IMG/VR virus record: IMGVR_UViG_3300034082_001233
Coordinates: 1 to 33,289 of that record
From: a virus
Length of the DNA stretch: 33,289 nucleotides
Reading direction: 5' to 3' (one strand)
In this document: positions 25,163-33,289 of the stretch, one piece after another
Layout of the letters: each line of letters begins with the position of its first letter
How positions within the stretch are numbered: the first letter of the stretch is position 1
Program-made: the position numbers and the translations under genes
The notes under the pieces: model-generated
What the model was told of the DNA's origin: nothing
What the model saw: only the letters and a program-made list of their open reading frames with translations
Databases searched by the model: none

Positions 25163-27184
25163 ATGGTACAAGAGCACCAAGTATACGGTATAACATATAA
25201 GACGCCAGAGGTTCCTGCGAAGTCTAAGATACACTCCGTAAAGAATGGCAAGCAGAAGTTTAGGCGTATAGAGATACCTGACATGTTCAACGACCTAGAG
25301 TTTGACGACGACGGGTCTCCTGTGTACAACGACGAGCAGGTTGACTTCATTAAGAGAGAGTTCGAGAGGATATACGACGGGTACTGGTTCATGAACGGTG
25401 AGGAGCCAGCGCCTACATACATAACAGGCCTGCACTACTTCTACCTAAACTACTGGACGCTAGAGGATGGAAACTTTCCAGACTACAGGGACGTGGACAG
25501 GAGATACTTCTACTACCAAGAACATTGCGAAAAGCTTCCACAGTGTTTCGGAATCATACGAATAAAGAAGCGTCGTGAGGGTGCGACATCTCAGGCAACT
25601 GCATATTTGGTGTGGAAGTCTATAACACAAAAGAAGTCATTCTGCGGAATTATATCAAAGACTGGAAAGGATGCCTCAGACGCATTCGTGTACATGGTGA
25701 TGAATGGGTACAGGAACCTCCCCGTGTTCTTCAAGCCTAGGGCAGAGGACGAGGAGACAAAGACTGAGCTGGTGTTCAAGAAGAAGAAGGACAAGCGGAA
25801 GTCTAAGACAAGGGAGAAGGGTCAGATATTCGACGACGACATCGGACTTGAGTCTAAGATCAACTTTAAGAATACGGCACTGAACTCTTACGACTCTGGC
25901 CGTACTACTGCGCTACTTATGGACGAGGCAGGAAAGTGGCCAAAGGATGTACCTGTTAACCAGTACTGGCCGATTGTTAAGAAGACCATGATGCGTGGCG
26001 CTATCAAGGTTGGGTTCTGCTTGATCCCATCAACGGCTAACGACGCCAAGAGCGGAGGTGAACCGTACAAGGCCTTGTTCGACGGTAGCATGCACATGGA
26101 AGAACCGTACACCGCAACTGGATTGTATGGATACTTCTGCCCTGCATATGATGGGTACGAGGGATTTATTGACGAGTATGGAATGTCTATAGTAGACGCG
26201 CCAACAGAAGCTCAGAAGAGGTACATACAGGAAAGGTATGGAATGAAGATAGAGTCTGGAGCGAAGGACTATCTAATCTCTCAGAGGAAGATAATCAAGG
26301 ACAAGAAGGCATTGTCTGAGGAGATCAGGATGAACCCGTTTGATGAGAACGAGGCGTTCATGATCGACCAGAAGAAGTGCTACTTTAACGCTGAGAAGAT
26401 ATACAACCAGATAGACTTCCTGAAGGAGGAGAGGGTTGCGCTTAGGAGGGTTAGACTGTTCTGGAAGACAGAAAAGACTGTAGACTGGGCAGACGATCCG
26501 GATGGGCCGTGGTTGGTTTACAAGATACCGCCAAAGGAGGAGCAGAACAAGTTCAGTGAGACAGACGGAAACAGGAGCCCCGGAAATGCACACAAGTTTG
26601 TGTCGGGCATTGACCCGTTCAAGTCTTCTGTAATCTCCGGCAAGGGTTCTATGGGAGTCTGCTACGTTTTCGAGAGGCTAGACCCAAGCGACCCAAGCAA
26701 CACCTGCCTGCCAATAGCTGAGTACATAGACAGGCCTAGACTCAAGTCAATGTTTCACGACGAGATGTTAAAAGGAGCTGTGCTGTGGGGATACAAGGCA
26801 TGCTACGAGAATGACGTAGGTGACGACTTTGTTGACTACTTCATGAACAAGGGATTCAAGCAGTACCTGATGAGGACGCCTGAGTCTGCAATAGACAGGA
26901 ACAGAAGGAAGACGGTGCAGAAGTATGGCGTAACATCTGGAGATGCTTTTGCGATGTCCAGGCAGCTGGACACCTGCATCGCGTACATAGAGAACCACTG
27001 CGACAAGATTGTGTTCCCTGACCTGCTAGAGGAATTGCTCCAGTACGACCACGAGAACCGTACCCCTTACGACAGAACTGTTGCGTTTATGATCAGCTTG
27101 TTGTCCGGAATAGGCGTTGAAAGCATAAAGAAAGAGGTGTCACGGTCTGTGATACCCATCAAGACGTTTAAGATAAGTGTGTAG
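25163..27184 (+). CDS. terL: Terminase large subunit
   Basis: The 673-aa product is the ATP-driven packaging motor and nuclease. The ATPase has a divergent Walker A, KRREGATSQ (136-144), preceded by CFGIIRIK, and a Walker B with catalytic Glu in LLMDEAGKWP (251-260). The nuclease domain starts with FVSGIDPFKSS (Asp484) and continues with KACYENDVGDDF (Glu549) and DRTVAFMISLLSG near the end. Length and motif order fit TerL of tailed phages. It follows the wHTH gene by 9 bp and precedes the portal gene, the normal order for a head-packaging module. Confidence 0.85.
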   Translation: MVQEHQVYGITYKTPEVPAKSKIHSVKNGKQKFRRIEIPDMFNDLEFDDDGSPVYNDEQVDFIKREFERIYDGYWFMNGEEPAPTYITGLHYFYLNYWTLEDGNFPDYRDVDRRYFYYQEHCEKLPQCFGIIRIKKRREGATSQATAYLVWKSITQKKSFCGIISKTGKDASDAFVYMVMNGYRNLPVFFKPRAEDEETKTELVFKKKKDKRKSKTREKGQIFDDDIGLESKINFKNTALNSYDSGRTTALLMDEAGKWPKDVPVNQYWPIVKKTMMRGAIKVGFCLIPSTANDAKSGGEPYKALFDGSMHMEEPYTATGLYGYFCPAYDGYEGFIDEYGMSIVDAPTEAQKRYIQERYGMKIESGAKDYLISQRKIIKDKKALSEEIRMNPFDENEAFMIDQKKCYFNAEKIYNQIDFLKEERVALRRVRLFWKTEKTVDWADDPDGPWLVYKIPPKEEQNKFSETDGNRSPGNAHKFVSGIDPFKSSVISGKGSMGVCYVFERLDPSDPSNTCLPIAEYIDRPRLKSMFHDEMLKGAVLWGYKACYENDVGDDFVDYFMNKGFKQYLMRTPESAIDRNRRKTVQKYGVTSGDAFAMSRQLDTCIAYIENHCDKIVFPDLLEELLQYDHENRTPYDRTVAFMISLLSGIGVESIKKEVSRSVIPIKTFKISV

Positions 27185-27199
27185 GATATGAAGTTTTTG

Positions 27200-27207
27200 T
27201 ACTTTTG
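27200..27207 (+). promoter_or_regulatory. Late TAnnTTTG box
   Basis: TACTTTTG, eight bases before the ATG at 27,216, in the 31-bp gap after TerL. No TTTG at the usual distance upstream. Confidence 0.5.
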
Positions 27208-27215
27208 CTATAATT

Positions 27216-29522
27216 ATGGAAAATAAGAACATACTAAACTTTCATCTTTCTAACTCTAAGTTGAAGAAGGAAGATGCGGAAGGCCTTAAGGTGTCAAGGT
27301 TTATTGAGAAGGCTTTCAATAGCGGCTACTTCAATAAGAGGAACAAGAAGTTCGAAAAGAACAGGATGTTCTCAAGGGGAAGGCAGCCGATGTCTGAGTT
27401 CCTAGACCTCATGAACGTAGACGGCAAGGAGGCATTCATCAACCTAGACATGAAGGCTCCAGCAATTGCGCCTAAGTTCATTCAGGTAATCCTTGGAGGT
27501 TTCATGAAGAGGCAGGAGGTTGCAAAGGCTACCGCCGTTGACCCCATCTCAACAAAGAGGAAGAAGTACGACAAGGACGAGGCTGAGTTTAGGATGGAGT
27601 TCGGAGACCAGGTCCGTCAGATAGAGGAGCAGTCTGGAGTCAAGTTGATGGCTGAAGGCAAGTTTACGCCTGAAGACTTTGAAGAGCTTGAATTGTTTTT
27701 TGGCCTAGAGTATCAACTCCCAGAAGAGATTCTGTTTGAGAAGGGTATCGACTACGTCAACTACACAAACGGCTGGGAGGTTATTAAAAGAAAGATTCTT
27801 GAGGACTTGATCGAGACTGGAGTTGCTGCAACAAAAGTGTCAACGGCTCCAAATGGGAAGATAAACATGAGGAGGGTAATCCCTGAGAACTTGATATACT
27901 CATTCTCTGAGTATGACGACTTTAGGGACGTATCATTTGTTGGAGAGGTTGTGTCAATGAAGATCATAGACATCCGTAACAACTACCCGAACATTGACGA
28001 GGAGAAACTTTACAAGATATCTCAGCAGGCAAAGCAGTTTAACAGGAGTGTTAAGTGGGACGAGAGGTACAGGTTTGCTGTTGACAGGCCTTACGATGAC
28101 TGGACAGTTGACGTAATCGACTTTGAGATTAAGAGCATAGACACAATGATATACCAAGCTAAGATTAACAAGTTTGGTAACATGATTGTAGAAAAGAAAG
28201 AAAAGGAGCCGCAAAGACTTGGCGACAACAAGGAGATCATAAAGAAGGACATGTACGTCATTTATCGTGGCGTGTTTGTTATGGGCACGGACATCATGCT
28301 TGAGTGGGGTGTTGCGAAGAACATGATCAAGCCTTCGGTTGCTGCTGAGATCGCAGACGTTCACTTCAGCTACAGCCTGTACATGTACGAGAATCTAGAC
28401 TTGATAAACATGGCCATCCCTGAGAGGATGGAGACGTCTATCAGGCAGATGACGCTTGCGCACCTTAAGATACAGCAACTTGTTGCAAAGCTTAGGCCTT
28501 CCGGTCTTATCATAGACATTGACGCATTGTCAGACATTACACTTGGACAGGGTAAGAATGTCACACCTCTTGAGCTTCAGAAGATATACGACCAGACTGG
28601 TAACATATATTATAGGAGAAGGACAGAGGATGGAGACAACCAGAATGGTGTTCCCATCATGGAGGCTCCTAACAGTTCTAGTATTGGACAGTTGCAGGAA
28701 CTAATCACAGTTTACAACCACTACCTTGAAAGACTCAGGGACGAGATTGGCGTAAACGAGTACAGGGAAGGCGCTACCGTTAATCCAAAGATTGGGTTAG
28801 GTGTACAGCAGGCTCAGATAGCAGCGTCTAACAATGCGACTGATTTTATCTATGATGCATTTCTGTCTGTCTACCAGCAGACCGCCCTGAAGACTGCAAT
28901 CCTTTTGTATGACTCAGTGTTGTACGGCGGTCAGCAGTATAGGGAGTACCTCAACCCAGAAGAGATAGAGGGCCGTGTGTTTGATGTGAAGATCGACATA
29001 CTCCCAGACGACAGGGAGAGGCAGTTTGTGGAGGCAATGATTCAGACATCTCTTTCCGCAGGAATGATTGACTTCGAGGACGCATTCCGTGTGAGGAGCA
29101 TCAAGAACACAAAGCTTGCTGAGATGTATCTGGCCAAGGCCAAGAAGAGGAAGGAGAAGCAGGAGATGGAGAAGGCGCAGATGAATTCTCAGATGAATGC
29201 ACAGTCTCAGCAGCAGTCTATACAGGCTAAGGCACAGGCAGACATGCAACTCGAGCAGATGAGCAGTCAGGCTAAGTTGGCCGTTGTTCAGACAGAGCTT
29301 AAGATGAAGCAAGAACTTTCTGAGCAGGAGTTTGTTCAAATGGCGTTACTGAAGTCTTTCGAGATGAGTAAGCCTTTGAGCCCTGAGATCCAAGACGTTG
29401 TTATGTCATTCTTCCAAAAGAAGCAGGCAGACATGGAGCAGCAGGCTATGGCAGACCAGCAAGCTCTTGAGCAACAACAAATGGAACAAATGGCAGCAGA
29501 ACAGCAGCAACAACCAGAATAA
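27216..29522 (+). CDS. Portal protein
   Basis: The 768-aa product is placed directly after TerL and before scaffold and capsid genes. It has the size and layout of large portals: a central body with YVIYRGVFVMGTDIMLEWGV and an alpha-helical stem region around SSIGQLQELITVYNHYLERL, followed by RDEIGVNEYREGATVNPKIG and a long Gln/Met/Ala-rich C-terminus (from about residue 645) ending EQMAAEQQQQPE, a low-complexity tail often seen in portals of Bacteroidota phages. It forms the ring through which DNA enters. Named on synteny and general shape. Confidence 0.8.
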   Translation: MENKNILNFHLSNSKLKKEDAEGLKVSRFIEKAFNSGYFNKRNKKFEKNRMFSRGRQPMSEFLDLMNVDGKEAFINLDMKAPAIAPKFIQVILGGFMKRQEVAKATAVDPISTKRKKYDKDEAEFRMEFGDQVRQIEEQSGVKLMAEGKFTPEDFEELELFFGLEYQLPEEILFEKGIDYVNYTNGWEVIKRKILEDLIETGVAATKVSTAPNGKINMRRVIPENLIYSFSEYDDFRDVSFVGEVVSMKIIDIRNNYPNIDEEKLYKISQQAKQFNRSVKWDERYRFAVDRPYDDWTVDVIDFEIKSIDTMIYQAKINKFGNMIVEKKEKEPQRLGDNKEIIKKDMYVIYRGVFVMGTDIMLEWGVAKNMIKPSVAAEIADVHFSYSLYMYENLDLINMAIPERMETSIRQMTLAHLKIQQLVAKLRPSGLIIDIDALSDITLGQGKNVTPLELQKIYDQTGNIYYRRRTEDGDNQNGVPIMEAPNSSSIGQLQELITVYNHYLERLRDEIGVNEYREGATVNPKIGLGVQQAQIAASNNATDFIYDAFLSVYQQTALKTAILLYDSVLYGGQQYREYLNPEEIEGRVFDVKIDILPDDRERQFVEAMIQTSLSAGMIDFEDAFRVRSIKNTKLAEMYLAKAKKRKEKQEMEKAQMNSQMNAQSQQQSIQAKAQADMQLEQMSSQAKLAVVQTELKMKQELSEQEFVQMALLKSFEMSKPLSPEIQDVVMSFFQKKQADMEQQAMADQQALEQQQMEQMAAEQQQQPE

Positions 29523-29525
29523 TAT

Positions 29526-29533
29526 TATCTTTG
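29526..29533 (+). promoter_or_regulatory. Late TAnnTTTG box
   Basis: TATCTTTG, 15 bases before the ATG at 29,549, in the 26-bp gap after the portal gene. Confidence 0.5.
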
Positions 29534-29548
29534 TAAAAACAATCAATC

Positions 29549-30631
29549 ATGTCAGAAACAATCAATCCGTTTGATGTGTCTTCATATGCACAAGAGGGCC
29601 AAGCTCAAGTAGCTTCAGATCCTGTGCAGGAGACTATAGAAACGACAACAGAAACAGTAAGTGAACCAGTTCAGTCAGAACCAGTTCAAACAGTGTCAGA
29701 GCCCGTAAAGACTGACAGTGTTCAAACATTTGAGCCGACTCCTTTCGAGTGGAAGGATGACTTCTCAAAGAATATTTACGAAAAGCTTGTGAACAAGGAC
29801 GTGTCTGAATTGGCAGACATGTTGTACGAGCAAAAAGTTCTTTCTAGTCTTGACTCAATGGACGAGTCTGATATCATTAAGCTTCAAATGGCTTACGAGT
29901 ATCCAGACCTTACCCCGGAAGAGATTGAGGAAGAGTTTAACTCGAAGTACAAGGTTGACATGGACATAGACGAGGACATGTTGACTGAGGAAGAGATTGT
30001 TAGCAAGAGGAAGCAATTGGAGAAGCAGCAGAAGTCTATCCAGAGGGAAATGAAGAAGATGGTTCGTGAAGCGAAGACTAGCCTCCAAGAAATGAAAAAG
30101 GACATTGACTTTCCAGATATTCTTAGTCAGATGCAAAAAGCTAGTAACCAGCCGATTTCGGAGGAAGCTATCAGTCAGTATCTGGCAAAGCAACAGGAAC
30201 AACAACAGGGTCAGTACCAAGAGGCAAGGAAGGTGTTTGAACAAAGCATCGACACTGGCCTCAAGGCTTTCGATGGGTTTTCTGTCAATTACAAGGACGA
30301 GGATGTCCAGTTTGACGGCAAGTATAACCTAACACAGGAAGACAAGACTGCCCTACAGGGAGTGCTGCAAAGCTTCGACCTGGAGTCGTTCTACGGTAAT
30401 CGCTACTTCAAGGACGGAAGTTACGATACCAAGCAATTGGCGGAAGATGTTTACTTCCTGCAAAACAGGGACAAGATCGTAAACTCGATGGTGACACAGG
30501 CTGTGTCTAAAGCGAAGTCGGATCTCCTGAAGAGTATGAAGAACATCGACTACAGTAACCAACCAAGGCCTTCTACATCAGCGAATAGCAGTGACTACGA
30601 CCAGATGGTGAGTGCAATGTTTAAGCTCTAA
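29549..30631 (+). CDS. Scaffold-like head assembly protein (360 aa)
   Basis: The N-terminal 70 residues are acidic and repeat EPVQ-like units (VSEPVQSEPVQTVSEPVKTD), followed by long helical, highly charged segments (RKQLEKQQKSIQREMKKMVR) and a Gln-rich stretch. The C-terminus is QPRPSTSANSSDYDQMVSAM. Acidic, coiled and located between portal and major capsid genes, it fits a scaffolding protein that shapes the procapsid. No protease motif is visible. Role inferred from composition and position. Confidence 0.7.
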   Translation: MSETINPFDVSSYAQEGQAQVASDPVQETIETTTETVSEPVQSEPVQTVSEPVKTDSVQTFEPTPFEWKDDFSKNIYEKLVNKDVSELADMLYEQKVLSSLDSMDESDIIKLQMAYEYPDLTPEEIEEEFNSKYKVDMDIDEDMLTEEEIVSKRKQLEKQQKSIQREMKKMVREAKTSLQEMKKDIDFPDILSQMQKASNQPISEEAISQYLAKQQEQQQGQYQEARKVFEQSIDTGLKAFDGFSVNYKDEDVQFDGKYNLTQEDKTALQGVLQSFDLESFYGNRYFKDGSYDTKQLAEDVYFLQNRDKIVNSMVTQAVSKAKSDLLKSMKNIDYSNQPRPSTSANSSDYDQMVSAMFKL

Positions 30632-30657
30632 TTTTTAAAAAACTAAAATAAACAACT

Positions 30658-31977
30658 ATGCCAGTTTTACAACCCGGTGGCGTGTCCACAAACGGCGCAG
30701 GCGTAAATAGACAGTTTGTCTCTGACATGTCTATCCTTAAGCCTCAGTACTACTCTCAGTTCATTGAGAAGTACGGATCTCAGAATTATGCCCAATTGCT
30801 TGAAGCTTTGGGAATGAAGGCAACCGTTCCTGCAAAGAAGTTCGGTCACTTCGAATCTCGTGGTAAGTTGCACGACAACGTAAAAGTATTGTCATTCACT
30901 GGCGGTGCTTCTGCAGGTGCTTCTGCTACTGTAACAATCTCTACTGATTCTATCCTTAGCGGTAGGAGCCCTATCCGTGTAGGTGAGGTTCTTGAGAACG
31001 CAAAGAATGGTAAGCAGTACAAGGTTACAAGCGTTACCACCTACCCTAACATCTTCGTGATGGTTCCTTTCGATTCAACTGAGTTGGTTAACGCAACACT
31101 TCTTGCTGCCGACTTCCTGTTGTTCCGTGGAATTTCTGAGGCTGGTGAAGCTTCAACCAAGTTTGATACCTTGACTGGTCTTATCGAAGAGAAGACTTTC
31201 TACACCACTGAGATCCGTGAAGATTTCACCATCAGTGATCGTGCTAAGATTGAAGAACTTTGGTTCGAAGTTAACGGTCAGCCTTACTACACCTACAAAG
31301 GACTCGATGAGGCCGTACGTAGGTTCATGAACAACAAAGAGTTCAAGTTGATGTTCGGTAAGCCTCAGGGCGCAACTGGAACAACTGGCTTGATTCCTCA
31401 AGTTGAGGCAGGTGGACAGGTTACCACATGGGGCGCTACATTTGATGTAGACGATTTCCATAACCTTGCCCGTCTTGCTGACTTCAACGGTGGTGCTCAA
31501 GAGTATCATTTCTTGATGGATAGCTACCTGAGAAGCGCTGTAGATGATGCCTTGTTTGCAAAGTATCAGAACGGTGCTATCCAGTGGGCTTCTGTTGGTG
31601 GATCTTCTGAGGTTGCAATTAAGTATGGTTTTGATTCTATCAAAATCGACGGAACTACCTTCCACTTGAAGAAGTACCTTCCTTTCAATGCTGAAGCTGT
31701 TTACGGACAGAATATCGGTACTGCTGGTTACTACGCTCGTACAGGTCTCTTGATTCCTGTAAAGGACGGTCGTGACGCTCAGACTGGTGACAAAATTCCT
31801 TCACTCCGTCTTGTGTACAACGAGGTTGAGCCTGGAAAAGAAATCAAGGTTTGGGAGACTGGTGCTCTTGCTAAGGTTCCAACCAACGACAAGATGGAAC
31901 TGAACGTACACCACATGTCTTACTGCGGTATTCAGCTGTTCGCAGCTAACCAATTCATTAAGGTTACACACTCCTAG
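30658..31977 (+). CDS. Major capsid protein
   Basis: The 439-aa product begins MPVLQPGGVSTNGAGVNRQF and lies right after the scaffold-like gene. It is rich in Gly, Ala and Thr with beta-rich middle parts (VKVLSFTGGASAGASATVTI; TTGLIPQVEAGGQVTTWGAT), of the size expected for an HK97-fold capsid. The gene uses CGT for arginine and GGT/GCT/TCT codons much more than its neighbours, which favour AGG, as expected for a very highly expressed gene. A strong terminator follows. Named on synteny, size and expression signature. Confidence 0.8.
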   Translation: MPVLQPGGVSTNGAGVNRQFVSDMSILKPQYYSQFIEKYGSQNYAQLLEALGMKATVPAKKFGHFESRGKLHDNVKVLSFTGGASAGASATVTISTDSILSGRSPIRVGEVLENAKNGKQYKVTSVTTYPNIFVMVPFDSTELVNATLLAADFLLFRGISEAGEASTKFDTLTGLIEEKTFYTTEIREDFTISDRAKIEELWFEVNGQPYYTYKGLDEAVRRFMNNKEFKLMFGKPQGATGTTGLIPQVEAGGQVTTWGATFDVDDFHNLARLADFNGGAQEYHFLMDSYLRSAVDDALFAKYQNGAIQWASVGGSSEVAIKYGFDSIKIDGTTFHLKKYLPFNAEAVYGQNIGTAGYYARTGLLIPVKDGRDAQTGDKIPSLRLVYNEVEPGKEIKVWETGALAKVPTNDKMELNVHHMSYCGIQLFAANQFIKVTHS

Positions 31978-32001
31978 TAGTGTCTGATATGAATAAAAGA
32001 G

Positions 32002-32030
32002 GCCCCTCCTAGTGAGGGGCTTTCTTTTTT
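32002..32030 (+). terminator. Intrinsic terminator after the capsid gene
   Basis: GCCCCTC (32,002-32,008), loop CTAGT, GAGGGGC (32,014-32,020), then TTTCTTTTTT. A 7-bp GC-rich stem followed by a U-tract, 25 bp after the capsid stop. Confidence 0.85.
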
Positions 32031-32033
32031 TAC

Positions 32034-32041
32034 TATATTTG
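32034..32041 (+). promoter_or_regulatory. Late TAnnTTTG box after a terminator
   Basis: TATATTTG just after the capsid terminator, 22 bases before the ATG at 32,064. A terminator followed directly by this box argues that it starts a new transcript. Confidence 0.6.
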
Positions 32042-32063
32042 TGTAAACCAAAAACAAAGAAAC

Positions 32064-32981
32064 ATGGCAAAGGCTACACGTAAAACACTTGACGAAAATG
32101 GCAACCTGGTTGATATTGCGTCAGGTCCAGAAGAAATTAATGAGGTTGTTGACATTAAGATCGACACACCTAAAAAGAAAAAAGAGCCAAAGGAATACAT
32201 TTTCCAGTTGGTAGATAAGTTCTACACTTCAACATCTAACTTTAACAGGCCTCCATACCCTGAGACTTACACGATAAGAAACACTGACGTAATCTTTGAC
32301 CAGGAGACTGGCATGGAGAGAAACATCAGGTATCTGGAAGGGGTTGGGACTATATTTGAAGACGAGCAGGAACACCTGTCTGACTTCAAGAAGAGACAAA
32401 GGCCTGACATTAAGTTCATTAGCGGAGTTCTTGTTGTGCCGTCAAACAGGACATCTCTTGTTAAGTTCCTTATGATCAGTAACATGAACGAGGGAAACAA
32501 GAACACGATTGCTGGATCTAGGCACGTGTACAGACTGCTTGACTTCGAGGCACAGGAAGAGCAGGCAATCAACAAGGCTGAGACAAGGATGGACGCAATG
32601 AAGCTGGCAATGAGCGCACCTGTTGAGAACATGATACCACACGCACAGTTCCTTGGGGTTAGGTTTAAGAACCAGTACGGAGAAGATAGGGGAGAGAAGG
32701 CAATCAGGGTAGACTACCTTGACTTTGCTGACAACAATCCAGAGGCGTTCATTAAGTCGTATAATAATCCGTTGGTTAAGGTTGAGTACATAATCAGGAA
32801 GGGAGTGAATGTTAGCCTTATTGACCTAGACTCAAGCAAGGGACAGGCGATATGGGGAGACAGTAGGAAGTTTATCGTCCAGATTCCGGACAACCAAAAC
32901 GCAATTAAGTTCCTTTCTGAGTTCTGTCTGACAGAAAAGGGTAAAGATTTCTATGCGCAGCTGAAGACAATGGCTGACTAA
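32064..32981 (+). CDS. Hypothetical structural protein (305 aa)
   Basis: Begins MAKATRKTLDENGNLVDIAS with a Lys-rich linker, then a mixed alpha/beta body (FQLVDKFYTSTSNFNRPPYP; SGVLVVPSNRTSLVKFLMIS) and a helical C-terminus (NAIKFLSEFCLTEKGKDFYA). It lies between the capsid gene and a connector-like gene, within its own terminator-to-terminator unit. A minor head or decoration protein is plausible; no domain is recognised. Confidence 0.65.
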   Translation: MAKATRKTLDENGNLVDIASGPEEINEVVDIKIDTPKKKKEPKEYIFQLVDKFYTSTSNFNRPPYPETYTIRNTDVIFDQETGMERNIRYLEGVGTIFEDEQEHLSDFKKRQRPDIKFISGVLVVPSNRTSLVKFLMISNMNEGNKNTIAGSRHVYRLLDFEAQEEQAINKAETRMDAMKLAMSAPVENMIPHAQFLGVRFKNQYGEDRGEKAIRVDYLDFADNNPEAFIKSYNNPLVKVEYIIRKGVNVSLIDLDSSKGQAIWGDSRKFIVQIPDNQNAIKFLSEFCLTEKGKDFYAQLKTMAD

Positions 32982-33014
32982 TATAGCTTCTGTTTCTTAT
33001 GGTTTGATTGGTTT

Positions 33015-33048
33015 CTCCCGGTAGGTCTCTACTGGGAGATTTTGTTTT
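33015..33048 (+). terminator. Intrinsic terminator
   Basis: CTCCCGGTAG (33,015-33,024), loop GTCT, CTACTGGGAG (33,029-33,038): ten pairs including one G-U, then ATTTTGTTTT. It ends the transcript of the gene at 32,064-32,981. Confidence 0.8.
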
Positions 33049-33055
33049 ATATTTG
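33048..33055 (+). promoter_or_regulatory. Late TAnnTTTG box after a terminator
   Basis: TATATTTG touching the end of the terminator, four bases before the ATG at 33,060. Confidence 0.55.
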
Positions 33056-33059
33056 CATT

Positions 33060-33289
33060 ATGAATATTAATGAGGTATACAAGCTAGTATCTTACTTGGT
33101 AGACAAGTACCAGGGTACATACCTATCGCCAGAAGACTTTAACATGGTCATAAACATGGCGCAGAATCAGTACTTGGGATTTGTAACGGACGACACAGGC
33201 AGTCCAAACAGGAACCCGAAGAATCCTGTAGGCATGTCAACCTCTGCTATTATCGCAGACACGCTGTCTACATTCCTTACGGAGTCTAC
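33060..33289 (+). CDS. Head/neck protein, 5' part (partial)
   Basis: From the ATG at 33,060 the frame stays open to the window edge, giving 76 complete residues. It begins MNINEVYKLVSYLVDKYQGT, then LSPEDFNMVINMAQNQYLGF and a Pro/Asn-rich loop. In position it corresponds to head completion or connector proteins following the capsid genes, and the helical start fits, but the C-terminus is outside the window and the role is inferred. Confidence 0.65.
   Translation, partial: MNINEVYKLVSYLVDKYQGTYLSPEDFNMVINMAQNQYLGFVTDDTGSPNRNPKNPVGMSTSAIIADTLSTFLTES

Noticed and set aside
25163-31977. Assignment to crAss-like phages
   Set aside because: Gene order TerL-portal-capsid and host phylum fit, but capsid and scaffold sequences do not recall crAss-like proteins and marker genes are missing in this window; a TerL/portal phylogeny would decide.
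1-33289. CRISPR arrays, insertion sequences, integrase or diversity-generating retroelement
   Set aside because: No regularly spaced direct repeats with unique spacers, no transposase, integrase or reverse transcriptase motifs, and no template/variable repeat pair were seen.

Overview
The window is part of a tailed-phage (Caudoviricetes) genome that most likely infects a member of the Bacteroidota. Host assignment rests on three things seen here: promoters of the Bacteroidota primary-sigma type (TTTG-N19-TAnnTTTG), A-rich leaders such as AAAACAAAACAAAATG in place of Shine-Dalgarno sites, and a primase-helicase whose N-terminus looks like the BT4734-type primase domain common in that phylum. 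No integrase, DNA polymerase, lysis cassette or partition protein is visible.

Layout. Bases 1-516 hold the end of a rightward gene and a small head-to-tail gene cluster. From about 513 to 19,717 nearly everything is leftward and tightly packed, with many ATGA stop/start overlaps. The left part of this arm carries DNA metabolism genes: a Mre11-like phosphoesterase, a DUF1064-type nuclease, a primase-helicase, an SSB-like protein, a RecE-like exonuclease and an ERF annealing protein. The middle and right parts carry many small accessory genes: zinc-ribbon proteins, a second phosphoesterase, a DUF1599 protein, two consecutive proteins that look like isolated DnaA DNA-binding domains, a DUF932 protein, a Cys-rich protein and several tiny membrane proteins. 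The arm is broken at 7.2-7.85 kb by a cluster of tRNA-like RNAs and at 8.75-9.17 kb by structured, apparently non-coding RNA.

From 19,718 to 21,096 there is 1.4 kb without a convincing gene. It holds a leftward promoter driving a roughly 420-nt highly structured RNA, paired TTAAC repeats, a 35-bp alternating purine-pyrimidine tract, a perfect parS-like palindrome, three iterons of 21-22 bp, three 14-bp repeats overlapping a rightward promoter, and a 32-bp direct repeat. This looks like the replication origin and the divergent control region.

From 21,097 to the right end everything is rightward: a RepL-like winged-helix protein, a metallopeptidase-like protein, small basic proteins, a GroES-like protein, a wHTH protein (candidate small terminase), large terminase, portal, scaffold-like protein, major capsid protein, and two head/neck proteins, the last cut by the window edge. 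Most transcription units here start just after a TAnnTTTG box that lacks an obvious -33 element, and two have intrinsic terminators before them.

The most unusual signals are RNA- and DNA-level: the large leader RNA, a repeated 46-nt RNA fold placed 19-21 nt before two start codons, tRNA-like genes with short or unformable anticodon arms (one with a hairpin inserted in its D-loop), and the parS-like site without ParB.
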